A DNA stretch of 64,000 nucleotides from Acanthosoma haemorrhoidale. Taxonomy: Eukaryota; Arthropoda; Insecta; Hemiptera; Acanthosomatidae. The position numbers and the translations under genes were made by a program. The notes beneath the pieces were generated by a model. The model saw nothing but the letters and a program-made list of their open reading frames with translations, ran no database searches and had not been told where the DNA came from. Positions 1-10,200 of the stretch are shown here, piece by piece (position 1 is the stretch's first letter; each line of letters opens with the position of its first letter). The stretch spans positions 87,049,333-87,113,332 of the forward strand of contig OV884013.1 in NCBI GenBank assembly GCA_930367205.1, read 5' to 3'.

Positions 1-169
1 TGAGTAGCAACAAATAATAGAATAACAAAGTAGTGGATCTGATAAAGACAACCTTCGGGTCTATTTTCGATGCATTAAAATGTTTAAAGGGTTTTTCTAT
101 AGTCACTATTATGACAGCTTGGCTCGTTGCATTTCATATCAAGGATTTTCCGCTAGCTTCTTCTATCCT
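1..169. other. AT-rich leader of the window
   Basis: No open frame, repeat or RNA feature can be supported here. Confidence 0.4.
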
Positions 170-570
170 AACAGCTCCAGTGCCTACATAACACCTACGA
201 CTTACGAAGTAGGTTCAAACCGGACTCGAAGACACGGGAAAGACTGAGACAGACAAAGGGGCCCAGAAGGTCCCATGGAGGCTCTAAGGCCCACATGTGG
301 CCGCCCTATAAATATACAGCTGGCGATGAGTTACAGCTTCCTCCACCGCGTTTACGACCCTCTATAGCGATTACGTATAATTTATTTTACAGCCTCTACT
401 AAATAAAACCGGCAGGGCTAAGCCGTGGATTATGAAAGCGACGACTCCTCTATAGGTGCTGTGTGCTTTGTCGAGGGTTACGGCAGGGGATAAATGGAGA
501 TCGCCTGCGCCGAGTGGGTCTTTGTCATGGACTAGGGTTGTTTTTTCAAGAGGTATGGGAAGGGTTCATC
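170..570. promoter_or_regulatory. GC-richer noncoding block, possible regulatory element
   Basis: This block is clearly GC-richer than its surroundings but has no sensible open frame on either strand. It contains a TATA-like run (cctataaatatac, near 304) and AT-rich homeodomain-type sites (around 370-395). A candidate cis-regulatory or conserved noncoding element is an inference from composition only. No target gene is visible. Confidence 0.2.
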
Positions 571-1679
571 TGTGTGTCACTTAAAAACCAATGGGCTGAC
601 ATTGGAAATGTCATGCCTATGTTTTTATCCTAATTTTTTGGTATCAATAAAGCTGGTGGATGAATTGAAGTAGGGCGAAGTTAAGGTGTTCCGTCGTGCG
701 ATGCAGAGGGATCGAAGTGACAAACTTTTAAGGAACCGATACGCAGAGAGTTTAGGATAGTTTTAAATATCACAGGTCTATACTATATTATAAACAGCAA
801 ATTACAGTTTAATGTTGCATGGGCTATAGCTTGGAAATAAATTTTTTTACCCCATGAATTAAAATGATAAAACAGTTAAGCAATGTAATTGACGTCAGTG
901 CTGTTCTATCTTATCTGTGATAGTCAGTGGGTGAAAACACTGAAATTTGAATACCACATTAACATTAATTATTGTAACATGCTGAGTAGTAGCCTTCCTT
1001 GAGGTGAGGTTAGCACTTACATCTACTGCTGGGCAAGGGTGGGAAATAATCCATCAAACCCTTGCAGGAAATATCATGAATGTTGCTTAAATAGGCGCGT
1101 TTTGCCATTTTATGGGGCTACGTGGAAATAATCAGCATTTTATTGAATCCCATATTTATAATAAGAGAATTGAAGCTAAAAAAAAAATGGCTTTGATAGC
1201 GATACGAGGTGATTGTTAGGTTTTACTCTGGACTTTAACTTAGAAATTAGGCCTTAACTTTTCGAGGGACTAGGCCAAAGGAATACTTCAAGAGTTCGAG
1301 CTGATGCCCTTAAGTTCGAAAACGTTTGGCTTTAACTTAATAAAGTCTGGTAGTAGTTAAAACAATCTCGTAGGGGATGAATGAGTAGATAATTGAATAA
1401 AGAAGTTATGAATCCGCTTTAGATAAATGATCGAGAGGCCAGTCAGGCAAACTCCTCAGCAACACCTACCAACTAGGACTCGACCTCTCCATGTGTTGAG
1501 CCATGGATTTATTTTTATTTTATTAATATTTAGTACATTTTGATTAAAAAAACGCATTCACAACTTCTCCGCAACTGCTTAAGAAACACATTAATTATGT
1601 GATACTTGCTGACTTTGAATCTAAGTGACCTACACACCGAAAGATAAATATGTTTTTTAAATAGTATTTGATAATGAAG
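571..1679. other. AT-rich noncoding stretch
   Basis: No gene seen. A perfect CRE-type palindrome TGACGTCA lies at 890-897, which could occur by chance in 64 kb. The rest is AT-rich with short A tracts. Confidence 0.35.
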
Positions 1680-2060
1680 ATACCGGCCCTTAATCATGCT
1701 ACAATTCAGGTGGTAAGGTATGTCTCCAACAGCTATCAGGTATGTTCAATCACGAAGGAATCCCTTACCATTGGCTGTTGGTCCTTGTAGCGGTCTAGTG
1801 TAATTACCACGACATTGCTCCGATCTAGATGAAATCAACCTCCCCCCACCCCTACCTCGAGGACGTCGGGACGCGATGACTGAGCACAAATAGGAATCCC
1901 TTTGATGTTGCCGCCTCGTCTGGGTATCAATGTGTCCGACAATTAACAGCCTCTTGACGGCCGCACCGTGGAAACATCTAGCCTAGCTCCAACTAATAGT
2001 GTCAGCCCTTCTCAACAGTACAGGGGATGGCTTGTTGCATACCCTCAATTGCATATCACG
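1680..2060. promoter_or_regulatory. GC-richer noncoding block
   Basis: About 380 bases of mixed composition (for example 1838-1990) interrupt AT-rich DNA. All frames are broken by stops, so coding is unlikely. A conserved noncoding or regulatory element is possible. The only support is the contrast with the flanks. Confidence 0.2.
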
Positions 2061-3699
2061 AATTATGTACCATTGTCAACATTTGATGTTTTGTCTTCAA
2101 ATCATTCAAAGCTCATCTTTCTTGTAGTTTAATTCTAAATACTCTGTGTTCGCTCAACAACAGAGAGAGAGGAAACAATTGCAGAATGAATTATCCTTTT
2201 TTAAATAGACTATTTGAATTTATCACTAGCCCTTAGATGGCCGATTATGGTCCAAACATTGCCAAAATGGTTCTAAAAATTTTCAATGTAAGCTCTTTCA
2301 CTTTTCATTTTAACCACCATAAATCTGACCCATATATAATTTCATAAATGGTAAGTTTCTGAAAAGGACTAGATGTTATTTGTATACCCATTCAAGTATC
2401 AACAAAAGAAGGTTTTAACAATAGATGTGACATGAATAGCTCTAGACATCGAGTAGCTATATTTTAACTGATGGAAATGAAAATTGATTCTTGATTGAAC
2501 GGTACATGTTTAGACAATGTAAAAATCACAAATCAATATGTAAAATTATTAAAAATTGTATAAAGTGTAGCCAAGCTACAAGACATTGTAAATATCAGTA
2601 GATTAATTTATGAATTAGAATCTATACTGATGTCCATAATTTATAATATAAACGACATGGAAAAAGAAAAAATTGCATTGTCGATCTGAATCAAAATATA
2701 TAAAATTCATTAATTAAATTAAAGTAAATTTATATATTATTAAAAAAAAAAAAGAAATCCAATTTATTTTATCCATTTTGCCGGTTGTAAGTAAGATAAT
2801 AAATAAATAAACCAAATATCGTCATCCCTCATCGAATTTTATGTCCCCAAAGATCATTTTCAGGATTCAATGTCGATGTTGACGGAGGTTGACAGCCATT
2901 GAACGTTGAAAAATACAAACGGGTCCGTGGAAAGTGCCAACTACTTATTAGGTTTTATCATTACGTCGAATTTTAATAGGCTACACAATAGGATAAGAAT
3001 TCATTTTGAATTACCAAATGATTGGTTAAATAATTGATGATCCTTTATTATTTTTTATTTAATTGCTTTTGCTCCCCCCCCCCCCCGCCGAGAAATTATA
3101 GCCCATAACACATGTAACTATGATCAGGACGACAAGAATTTTTATACCGTATGTAGTACGATGGGAAAATATTTATTTTTTATTACACAAATACTAATTT
3201 ATGATATTTTTTTATTTTTCATTGGTTTGCTGTTTTTTATAGCATCATCAATGCTTCTAGAATAGCTGTCACACAAAATATTAATAGTTCAATTCACAAT
3301 AGTTTTAAAAACTATAGATCGCTATGTTTTTCCAGTCTCTTAAATAATATCCAATGGGAACATCCACGTAATTTGTCTAGCTGGAACAGAAGTAAAGCAA
3401 AGAGATTTCTGGTTTTGAAAAAACTAATGAAACATTAAGAAAAGAAACATAATTTAGATAGCGCTCTGATATTACTAGTGATTTATAGTGTTTTGAAATT
3501 ATTTCAGCATCTAATTATTATTATGTTAAACAAATTCAAATATAAGACTGAGTAATGGCTTTTAGTTGGTAGTAGTGATTAGTAAACCGTGATCTAATTA
3601 GTAAAAGATTGATGCTTGTAGCAGTTTCCCAGCGCTATCCCATTATAGCCAATTATCTTTTCAAAGTTCAAATAATATATTATTAGCTGTCGGGTATAA
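2061..3699. other. AT-rich noncoding stretch with a C tract
   Basis: No gene seen. A run of thirteen C residues lies at 3074-3086, followed by gccg, a simple-sequence tract that is prone to length variation. The remainder is AT-rich with no supported feature. Confidence 0.4.
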
Positions 3700-3920
3700 A
3701 GATATAAATAACAGCGTGCCAGTCAAGGATACGCCATTAAATCAGACGTCTGACAGGCAAAAAACAGTCGAAATCAATCCAAGGGGCCGGTCACACCTCA
3801 GTGCCATAACTAATGGCTCGCTGATGACGTAAGCGGCAACGTTCTCCTGCCATAAAGCTAATGGGATTCAGTCAATTCCGAGTGATTCGTTCATATTTAA
3901 GTCGGTTGCACAACCCATGA
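3700..3920. promoter_or_regulatory. GC-richer noncoding block
   Basis: Mixed-composition block with TGACGTAA near 3826, a TAATGG site and a TAATGGGATTCAG stretch, without a plausible open frame. It could be an enhancer-like conserved element. This is inferred from composition and motif density alone. Confidence 0.2.
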
Positions 3921-5199
3921 CGATATTTATGCTTAATACACGATTTATGTTAATGTTGATATTTATTGGACTGGCTCACTGCATGAGGGAGAAATAAGGT
4001 TCTATTCAGCTGTCTGGTAGGCTGTGTTCATCTGTCTTTGGGACATTGCTCTAGCTATGTCATTATTCATTATTAGCTGAAAATACAGAATGTCCTCAAC
4101 ATAGAACACAAATTTCTTTGGTTTTGTCACTGTTATTGGCCAATTCATAGTACAGCTTAATGTTGTATTAGAGCAATTTAGAATTTCATTGGTGTAGTAT
4201 TTAATTTTGACCCTAGTCTAGACCTGGAATTTTTTCTTTGGAGGATGCCAGTGGTCGGTGTCGATTCAGCCTCTTAAGGATAAATGAGTACCTACTTGAA
4301 TAAAAAGGAGACGAATCCAATGATGAAAACCGAATTTAAGGTAAAAATGTGTTGGCTAGTTCAGACCACAATACTTGTGCTTCAAATCAAATTTGGTTTC
4401 GACAAGCATTAATAGTAAATTGTGAATTTCAATCATATCGCTAATCCATACCATATATATTTGAAATCGTAGCAATACAGGTCTAAAGGTGAGTATACGC
4501 CGATAAAAAGATGCATTTCTTACTATGTGCTTTTATTGAACCCAGCTTACTAACTGAACATAGTACAAGATAAAGAGCCGAAAGAAACCAAATGATCTGA
4601 AAGCTGGGAGCTGAAAGCCCATTACTCTGCAATGCAAAAGTAATTTTAAGGTCGTATGACTGTCTCGTACTGTTGTCATAAGGGCATTTGTCGTTACCAT
4701 TCAGCTTAAACTTTGGAAATAGCTTATACGGTCCTCCGTGCCCGGACAGTAGTTGAGCCAATTCGTAATTTGGATTTGGTATCTATCTTCTGACTTTGTT
4801 GTATGTTCGTTTTGGATTATGCCCACCGTTGGTTTCCTTTTTCCTGAGTCATTCGCATCATTCGGAGTACCCTGGAGACAGTCATTTCATGCTACAACTC
4901 AGCTAGTAAGCGGCGATCTGGATCTGCAGCTTTAGCTCATTGTCCGTAAGCTTATTTCCAACGAGTGACGCTTAATCCACGACATTAGATACTTTTCTTC
5001 AAGGTCCCACAAACTGCAAGTACTTCCCAGTTTTATGTCAGGTAGTCGTATTCAATTTATAGTACTGCATTTTGTCTTAACTTCTTTGTCGGTGTTTTCC
5101 TGCTCATGATTGAATGAATTTAAAGAAGCACATTTGCACACAAGTACACAATGGTGTACCCAAGCCTTATTTCATACTAATGAATAATTGAATTGGACC
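3921..5199. other. Noncoding stretch
   Basis: No gene supported. Two short open frames (4483-4761 minus and 4753-4935 plus) have no domain, no cysteine or charge pattern and no splice context, and were judged noncoding. Confidence 0.35.
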
Positions 5200-5660
5200 T
5201 ATTGATTTGCCTTCCGTTAATCTATCAATCTTACAAGATTGCAGCAGCTGGGACAATTTTTCCCGTCGTTGGAGGTTAAGCGGCGATACATCAAAGCCCG
5301 CTGTCAGGTGGCACTGGATCCATCAAGCCGATGACGTAGGTTTGTTTTTCAACCACGACCAGCCCTCGCTCATCATCCCAGCATCCATCATCCCTAACTA
5401 TCATTTATCATCCTTCCATTTATCATTCATGCATTTATCATGACGATATTATGTAAATGGGAGGCCACTATTATCATACATTAGGCTGGGGGCAGATTGC
5501 TGTCCTTATTGTTTTCGATTAGCATAGCTCCTCTTCCCGCCTGAAATATAACTCCCGCCCTCGTTCGCTAACGACGGCTCAATTTGTAACGGCGCGAACT
5601 CTCCGTCTGCCAGCTTGAGACATTCCTTGTTTGCTGAGGAAACCAGAGGCAGAACTTAAG
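5200..5660. promoter_or_regulatory. GC-richer block with clustered ATTTATCAT words
   Basis: Between about 5375 and 5445 the words ATCATC, TATCATTTATCAT and CATTTATCAT recur several times. These resemble GATA-type or homeodomain-type sites on either strand. The surrounding 460 bases are GC-richer than the flanks and lack a plausible coding frame. A regulatory element is possible but unproven. Confidence 0.2.
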
Positions 5661-7090
5661 ACCTCACTTTCAGCTGAAGATTCACTCTACAGTTGTGTTA
5701 TATAGTAGTTACTCTAACCGTTGAATAAAAAAAAATGTTTCCGATTCAGCAGCTGTTGATGTGATTTGCAAGTGAATAGATGTATTCTTTGAAGACAGTA
5801 ATGCAAAATGAAAAAGGCCATAAAACAATAAAAACTGTTTTCGTTGGATTTTATTTATATGAAGTACATTTTTATAAATTTCATATCTATATACAAAGGC
5901 GACATAAAGTGAGCACAAGTTAATCATTTATCCAGGATAGATATTTAAAAAAAAAAAAAAAAATAATAGGCTGCAAATATTGGCAGTTGAAGGGTGATTT
6001 CATGAGCAAGTAAGGAGCCAAAAGTTGGACGCTAACAACTGAATTTCAAAAGTCCCACGAAAGGCTTGCTTTTAATTGTGGTTACCGGAAACCTGAAGGT
6101 TGTTATGTGAACATTATTCACCACGAGAACTAAAAATATGTTCGGGCCTTTTATACAGATTGATTTTATGAGTTGAAAGCTTGTAAAAATGTGTCTCACG
6201 TTTGCCAGCCATCATATTTCGTTACGCAACCGAATGATTAATGCTCCAGTCTGCATTTCGGCTAGAATGTTTAATCAAAAAATGAAAGTCATAATTAACG
6301 CACGCCGCAGTGTTGGTAAACTTAGTTACATAAGAAAGACGTGTTATATTTAATGTAATTTTTTGTGGTGAATAAAAGCTGGACATGAATGAACAAACAA
6401 CCAATACATGTCCGAGTTTTGAGAGGGAATTAATATAGGACATAGCTAGAACACTCTTAAACGTTAACAGATTCTTATTATGCTGATGTTTAATGCTTGA
6501 TATTTAATGTAATATGAATCTACGAATTAAAACGTAATAGGTATATTTTTCTAATCAAAATAGGAGTCCTTTATTTATAAAAACTTACAGGAATTTTCAA
6601 AATTATGTTTTTAATTCCCATAACATTTTTTTTTTTTCATTCACCCTTTTAGTGCATTATATTATTCATTGAACCTTCGGCCACCCTCTTACCCCATTTT
6701 ACTCGATTTGCTAATTTCTTGAATAATATTATCCAAAATATTCCATTGAGTTTAAGTGACACGAGTTACCTACGGGTTAACATTATTTTTACTTGTGGGG
6801 ATTTTAAATGTTATTTATTTTAGCCCACATCGGGCTTTCCCGGGCACAATCGAGCTTCTATTAACTCTTGTTATCTAAAATGTATTACAATATCGTTTAT
6901 TTCTATCTGAGGGTAACAGTTCTACTTTCTTTTGTTCCTATCTTGATGTCATCAATCAGTTATCATAATTCAATCATCTAATCGATGGTATTACCCTGCG
7001 GGGTTATTTACTATGGGTAAAAATAGTTCTATATATATTATAAATTATAAAGCTTTTTCAGCTTGTGCTTTCAGTATCATCATAAAACCA
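5661..7090. other. AT-rich noncoding stretch
   Basis: No gene seen. It contains A tracts near 5948-5963 and a T tract near 6627. Short open frames on both strands look random. Confidence 0.4.
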
Positions 7091-7420
7091 TTAGTATCAT
7101 TCGTATCCAGTGTGCCAAGGAGCTATGACAAGGGTAAATCCATTTGGGGCTGCATCACCAACTCTGCAATCATGTATTTTTCGGTAACGAACGCCATCAA
7201 ATCTTGTTGGGACGGTATAGAATGTTATGTGCGTTGGCTCCTCAAATCCTTTCATAGAGAGTTCATGTTTGAAAAATCCCAAATATTTGGTGGTCTTAGG
7301 CCTTCTAATGCATTAAGGCTATTTTCAGTATTTTCTTATTTTGGTAACGCAATATCAATGCCAGTGGATAACTCAACAAAACCAAAGCTAATCCTGAAAT
7401 TACAAAGCATCACCGTTTAA
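7090..7420 (-). pseudogene. Possible retrotransposon Gag-like remnant
   Basis: One minus-strand frame reads coding-like residues across about 110 codons with four stops. It includes LEGLRPPNIWDF near 7310-7270, a pattern I associate with the start of some Ty3/gypsy Gag proteins, and DTNDTNGFMMILKAQAEK near 7105-7050. The alternative minus frame is open for 61 codons (7097-7282) but has no recognised domain. A 17-base word within it recurs at 8552-8568, beside the gypsy integrase remnant. Assignment to Gag is an inference from one short motif. The plus-strand 135-codon frame over the same bases looks like a shadow. Confidence 0.25.
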
Positions 7421-7739
7421 TAAACACTGAAGAAATTGAAACTTTGAAACACCTGCCAAGTTGGAGCCACAGTCAAATAAATAATGAATAAAACTGCAGC
7501 CCTTCTTTTATGTTGCCATTGAAGACAGATAAAGAGAGTGAATAAAGGTTACCTGAAATATGTTAAATAACTTTATAAATGTTATCTGAAGACTGACTAG
7601 ATTTTACAATCGTGAGATAATAATTTTTAGTATAGTCGATTAAATCAAGTACATTTGTATAATTGTCAAACATTTCTATTTCTAAGTATTAATAAAACAT
7701 TAAACAGATCTTTAATTTCCCAAAGATTAGAAGGCACTC
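7421..7739. other. AT-rich noncoding stretch
   Basis: No feature supported between the Gag-like and integrase remnants. Confidence 0.4.
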
Positions 7740-8570
7740 CGAGGTATGTCAAGGGGTGCAACCTTGCAACCGGGGTTTAACCACAAGGCTTGGGACTGTT
7801 TCTCCGCAGACCTAATGGGACCCTCGGAGTAGTAACGGATGTGTGGACTTGTTGGTGTTCCAGGATGTATTCACTCGTTGGGTGGAGGTGGTCCCAATTC
7901 GCAGAGCTACATCCAGAGTAATTGCGAAGAAGGTTCGTTCAGAGGTTCTTAATAGGCATGACACACCAGTTTGTTTGTTCGGACCCAGCTGGAGTGAAGA
8001 ACTTCAATACGGCATTCTAAGATTCCCAAGCGAATATTGTTGAGATGTCAAATATGAATATGAAGCAGCTGATAGTATCCTACATGCAAGGAGATCATCA
8101 CAACTGGGACCAATATATGGGTGAGCTCCAATGGGTGAACTCAGCAGTACAGGAATCCTAAAGGTTTCCCCTGCATATCTTAACTTCGGAAGGGAGCTTA
8201 CAATCGTACCCACCATGCTATGCAAAGGATGCAAAAACCACAGGAAATATTATATCTCATGGAGGAGAACCTGGAAAAAACAAGTACAACACTATAATCT
8301 ATGAAGGAAGTTCAGTTCTTTCCAACCCGGAGAACATGTACTTAAAAGGACACTTTAGCCATCGTCGGCTGTGAAAGGCATAGCGAATAAATTGTACTTA
8401 AGGTATAATGATCGCCAGGGGACGATTTTTGGTCATTAAGGGGTACCTACTGGGGAGAGCATGTTACGGGATGACCATAGAAGGAACAGTGTGGTCTGTG
8501 GCACCCATCGAAACTAAGTCCTATCATGACTAAAAGTGGAAGGACGGATATTGTGCCAAGGAGCTATGGT
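7740..8570 (+). pseudogene. Ty3/gypsy integrase remnant
   Basis: Plus-strand translation gives the middle of an LTR-retrotransposon integrase core: an ADLMGPSE segment near 7808, then LLVFQDVFTRWVEVVPIR (7846-7900) and a following helix with IAKKVRSEVLNRHDTP. After a frame change near 8040 it continues with a SYMQGDHHNWDQYM..ELQWVNSAVQES stretch (about 8080-8157), which matches the C-terminal half of the core in gypsy elements. Several stops and frame changes show that it is dead. No LTR, RT or RNase H is found next to it, so it is an isolated fragment. It probably belongs to a different copy from the minus-strand gypsy block near 51.3-54 kb. Confidence 0.7.
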
Positions 8571-8682
8571 TCACGTTTAGTTTCATGTAGTTTGGTTCTA
8601 TTGCCCCTTGTTAATTTACTTATTCATGATTATTTATTTTTTTATGATATTATTGTGTAAAAGTTTTTGTATTAGAGTAAAG

Positions 8683-8722
8683 ACTTGCCAGGTTAAACCA
8701 AATATTACTTGCCAGGTTAAAC
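8683..8722. repeat. Short tandem repeat, 24-base period, two units
   Basis: The word acttgccaggttaaac occurs at 8683-8698 and again at 8707-8722, giving a period of 24 bases. A partial echo (acctggtga) follows near 8736. Confidence 0.6.
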
Positions 8723-8880
8723 AGATCAAATACCTGGTGATTGTAAATTAGAAGTATTCATATTTGTTACTTTACCTTTGTAAACTTACTAAGGATCTAG
8801 CAACCTTAGTTAAATAGAAAACAATATATATACTAGTGTTTTAGATGAGCTATATATCCCACATAACCAATTGGAGATAA

Positions 8881-8910
8881 CTGAAGATGACAGCTTAGAG
8901 CTGTCGAAAG
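8881..8910 (+). other. Hammerhead-ribozyme-like motif
   Basis: CTGAAGA (8881-8887) matches the hammerhead CUGANGA core. It is followed by a perfect 6-base stem, GACAGC (8889-8894) with GCTGTC (8900-8905), around the loop TTAGA, and then GAAA (8906-8909). One extra T sits between the core and the stem, and stems I and III with a cleavage site were not confirmed. Penelope-like retroelements are known to carry hammerhead motifs in their terminal repeats, so this may be a relic of such an element. A related sequence lies on the minus strand at 22315-22343. Confidence 0.35.
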
Positions 8911-9000
8911 TACTATTACATTAAAGAAGAAGTTATAAGTTGTCGAAAGACAATAAACCTGTGTTATAAATATATGATAAATATTTAATGTGGTATTGGT
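8911..9000. other. AT-rich flank
   Basis: A second GTCGAAAG lies near 8942, followed by an AATAAA word. No gene is seen. Confidence 0.3.
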
Positions 9001-9140
9001 CCCACTATCATTTATAATTATTAGTAAATAACAGCCAAAGAAAAATGCTTGCTATTATTGGATTGGAACACGAACCCGGAACCTCCTCCATATTTAGTCA
9101 GGGTGATCTTCCAACCGAGCTGACATGAGTGACGACCTTC
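9001..9140 (-). mobile_element. tRNA-derived SINE copy
   Basis: On the minus strand an A-box-like GTCAGCTCGGTTGG (about 9128-9115) is followed some 45 bases later by a B-box-like GGTTCGTGTTCC (about 9077-9066). After the tRNA-like head come TTTTTCTTTGGC and ACTAATAAT, and the same tail follows a tRNA-like head at 57.1 kb. Two copies with a shared head-plus-tail structure support a tRNA-derived SINE rather than a functional tRNA. The head does not fold into a clean cloverleaf. Confidence 0.5.
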
Positions 9141-9389
9141 CCGATTTTAATTCAACGGAACTAAGACCCGATCTGGTCAGTCATTTTTCTTTGCCTGTTA
9201 ATTAGTTATAGTTATTATTTACGTATTCAGTGTTTGTCAAAATAACCTAATCATCTCTAAAAAAAACAAAATGAACGTCGTGGACTACTGTCAGCAATAA
9301 TGAAGCAGTTTCTCCTACATCTTGATTGATAAGACAAAAAAATTATAACTTATGAAAATAAAAAAAGCTGAAATGACTAAGACGACGTT
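9141..9389. other. Noncoding stretch
   Basis: No supported feature. Confidence 0.3.
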
Positions 9390-9700
9390 ACTCCCGGGGA
9401 CTCCCGACGACAATATAGCAAGCCGGAGAACTAACGACCCACAGGTAACAAACGACCAGCGCCACAAAGGGAGGCCATTAATTTTTTTAGCGCTGCCGCT
9501 GGAGATTGCGACCCATGGGACACGCCACGGCGGCATTAGGCGCTGATTCACGGCCAATCAGGCTAACAGCGCCCGATAAGTCATAGCTTAAATACAGTGT
9601 TGTGTGGCGTGATAATACTGGCTGCATGGCGGCTAAGCCTCGTCTGCATCCGCCTCATTTGGCTCCATAATAATTTACTGGACAGGGGACACCACGTGCA
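9390..9700. promoter_or_regulatory. GC-richer noncoding block
   Basis: This is about 310 bases of mixed composition with CCAATCAGG, CCATTAATTTT and several CGCC-type words. Short frames on both strands (9315-9557 minus, 9352-9546 plus) overlap but show no domain. A regulatory element such as an enhancer is possible and is inferred only from contrast with the flanks. Confidence 0.2.
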
Positions 9701-9989
9701 GGATGTAGGAATACAACGGCGATAATATTTAGTCTGTACAAAGGTTTATTTTTGATTTTTTTCAGTAAGCCTGAAATAATTCATTTACTTGAGTCGATAA
9801 CCCCAGGCAACAGGTATAGTGAAACTGAAAGGGCAGGAGTTTAAAACTGAAAAGGGGGTCCAAGAAGGATACTGTCTAAGCCCATTACTTTTTCAGTTCA
9901 AATTATTTGTTTTCCTATATTTACGTAATAAAAATAATATTTTGCTAATATGCAATGCTTTGTTGCCGTAACGAAATTAGAAGCGTGAC
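9701..9989. other. AT-rich noncoding stretch
   Basis: No supported feature. Confidence 0.35.
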
Positions 9990-10200
9990 AACCCGCAGTA
10001 TATGGAAGCAAGCCTTGTTGCCGATCAGTGCACTACTTCTCTTCTGTCCACGTGGTCCTCGATGTTAATGATTAAGCAAATTGGTGGTTAGTCCCCTACC
10101 CACGCGACTGTGGCAACCCCGCGGCAAGTTAGCCCCTTCATTCCAAGCGTTTAATTTTATGATGGCGATTATAATCTAAAACATAATCATCGCTCATGGT
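9990..10200. promoter_or_regulatory. GC-richer noncoding block
   Basis: Mixed-composition block with a TAATGATTAAGCAAATT cluster near 10066 and ACCCCGCGG near 10120. No coding frame. Possible regulatory DNA. Confidence 0.15.

Noticed and set aside
890..897. CREB-type palindrome TGACGTCA (also at 15349-15356)
   Set aside because: An 8-base word is expected about once per 64 kb by chance, and no gene lies nearby.
7013..7420. 135-codon plus frame
   Set aside because: Its composition and hydrophobic pattern look like the antisense shadow of the minus-strand Gag-like remnant.
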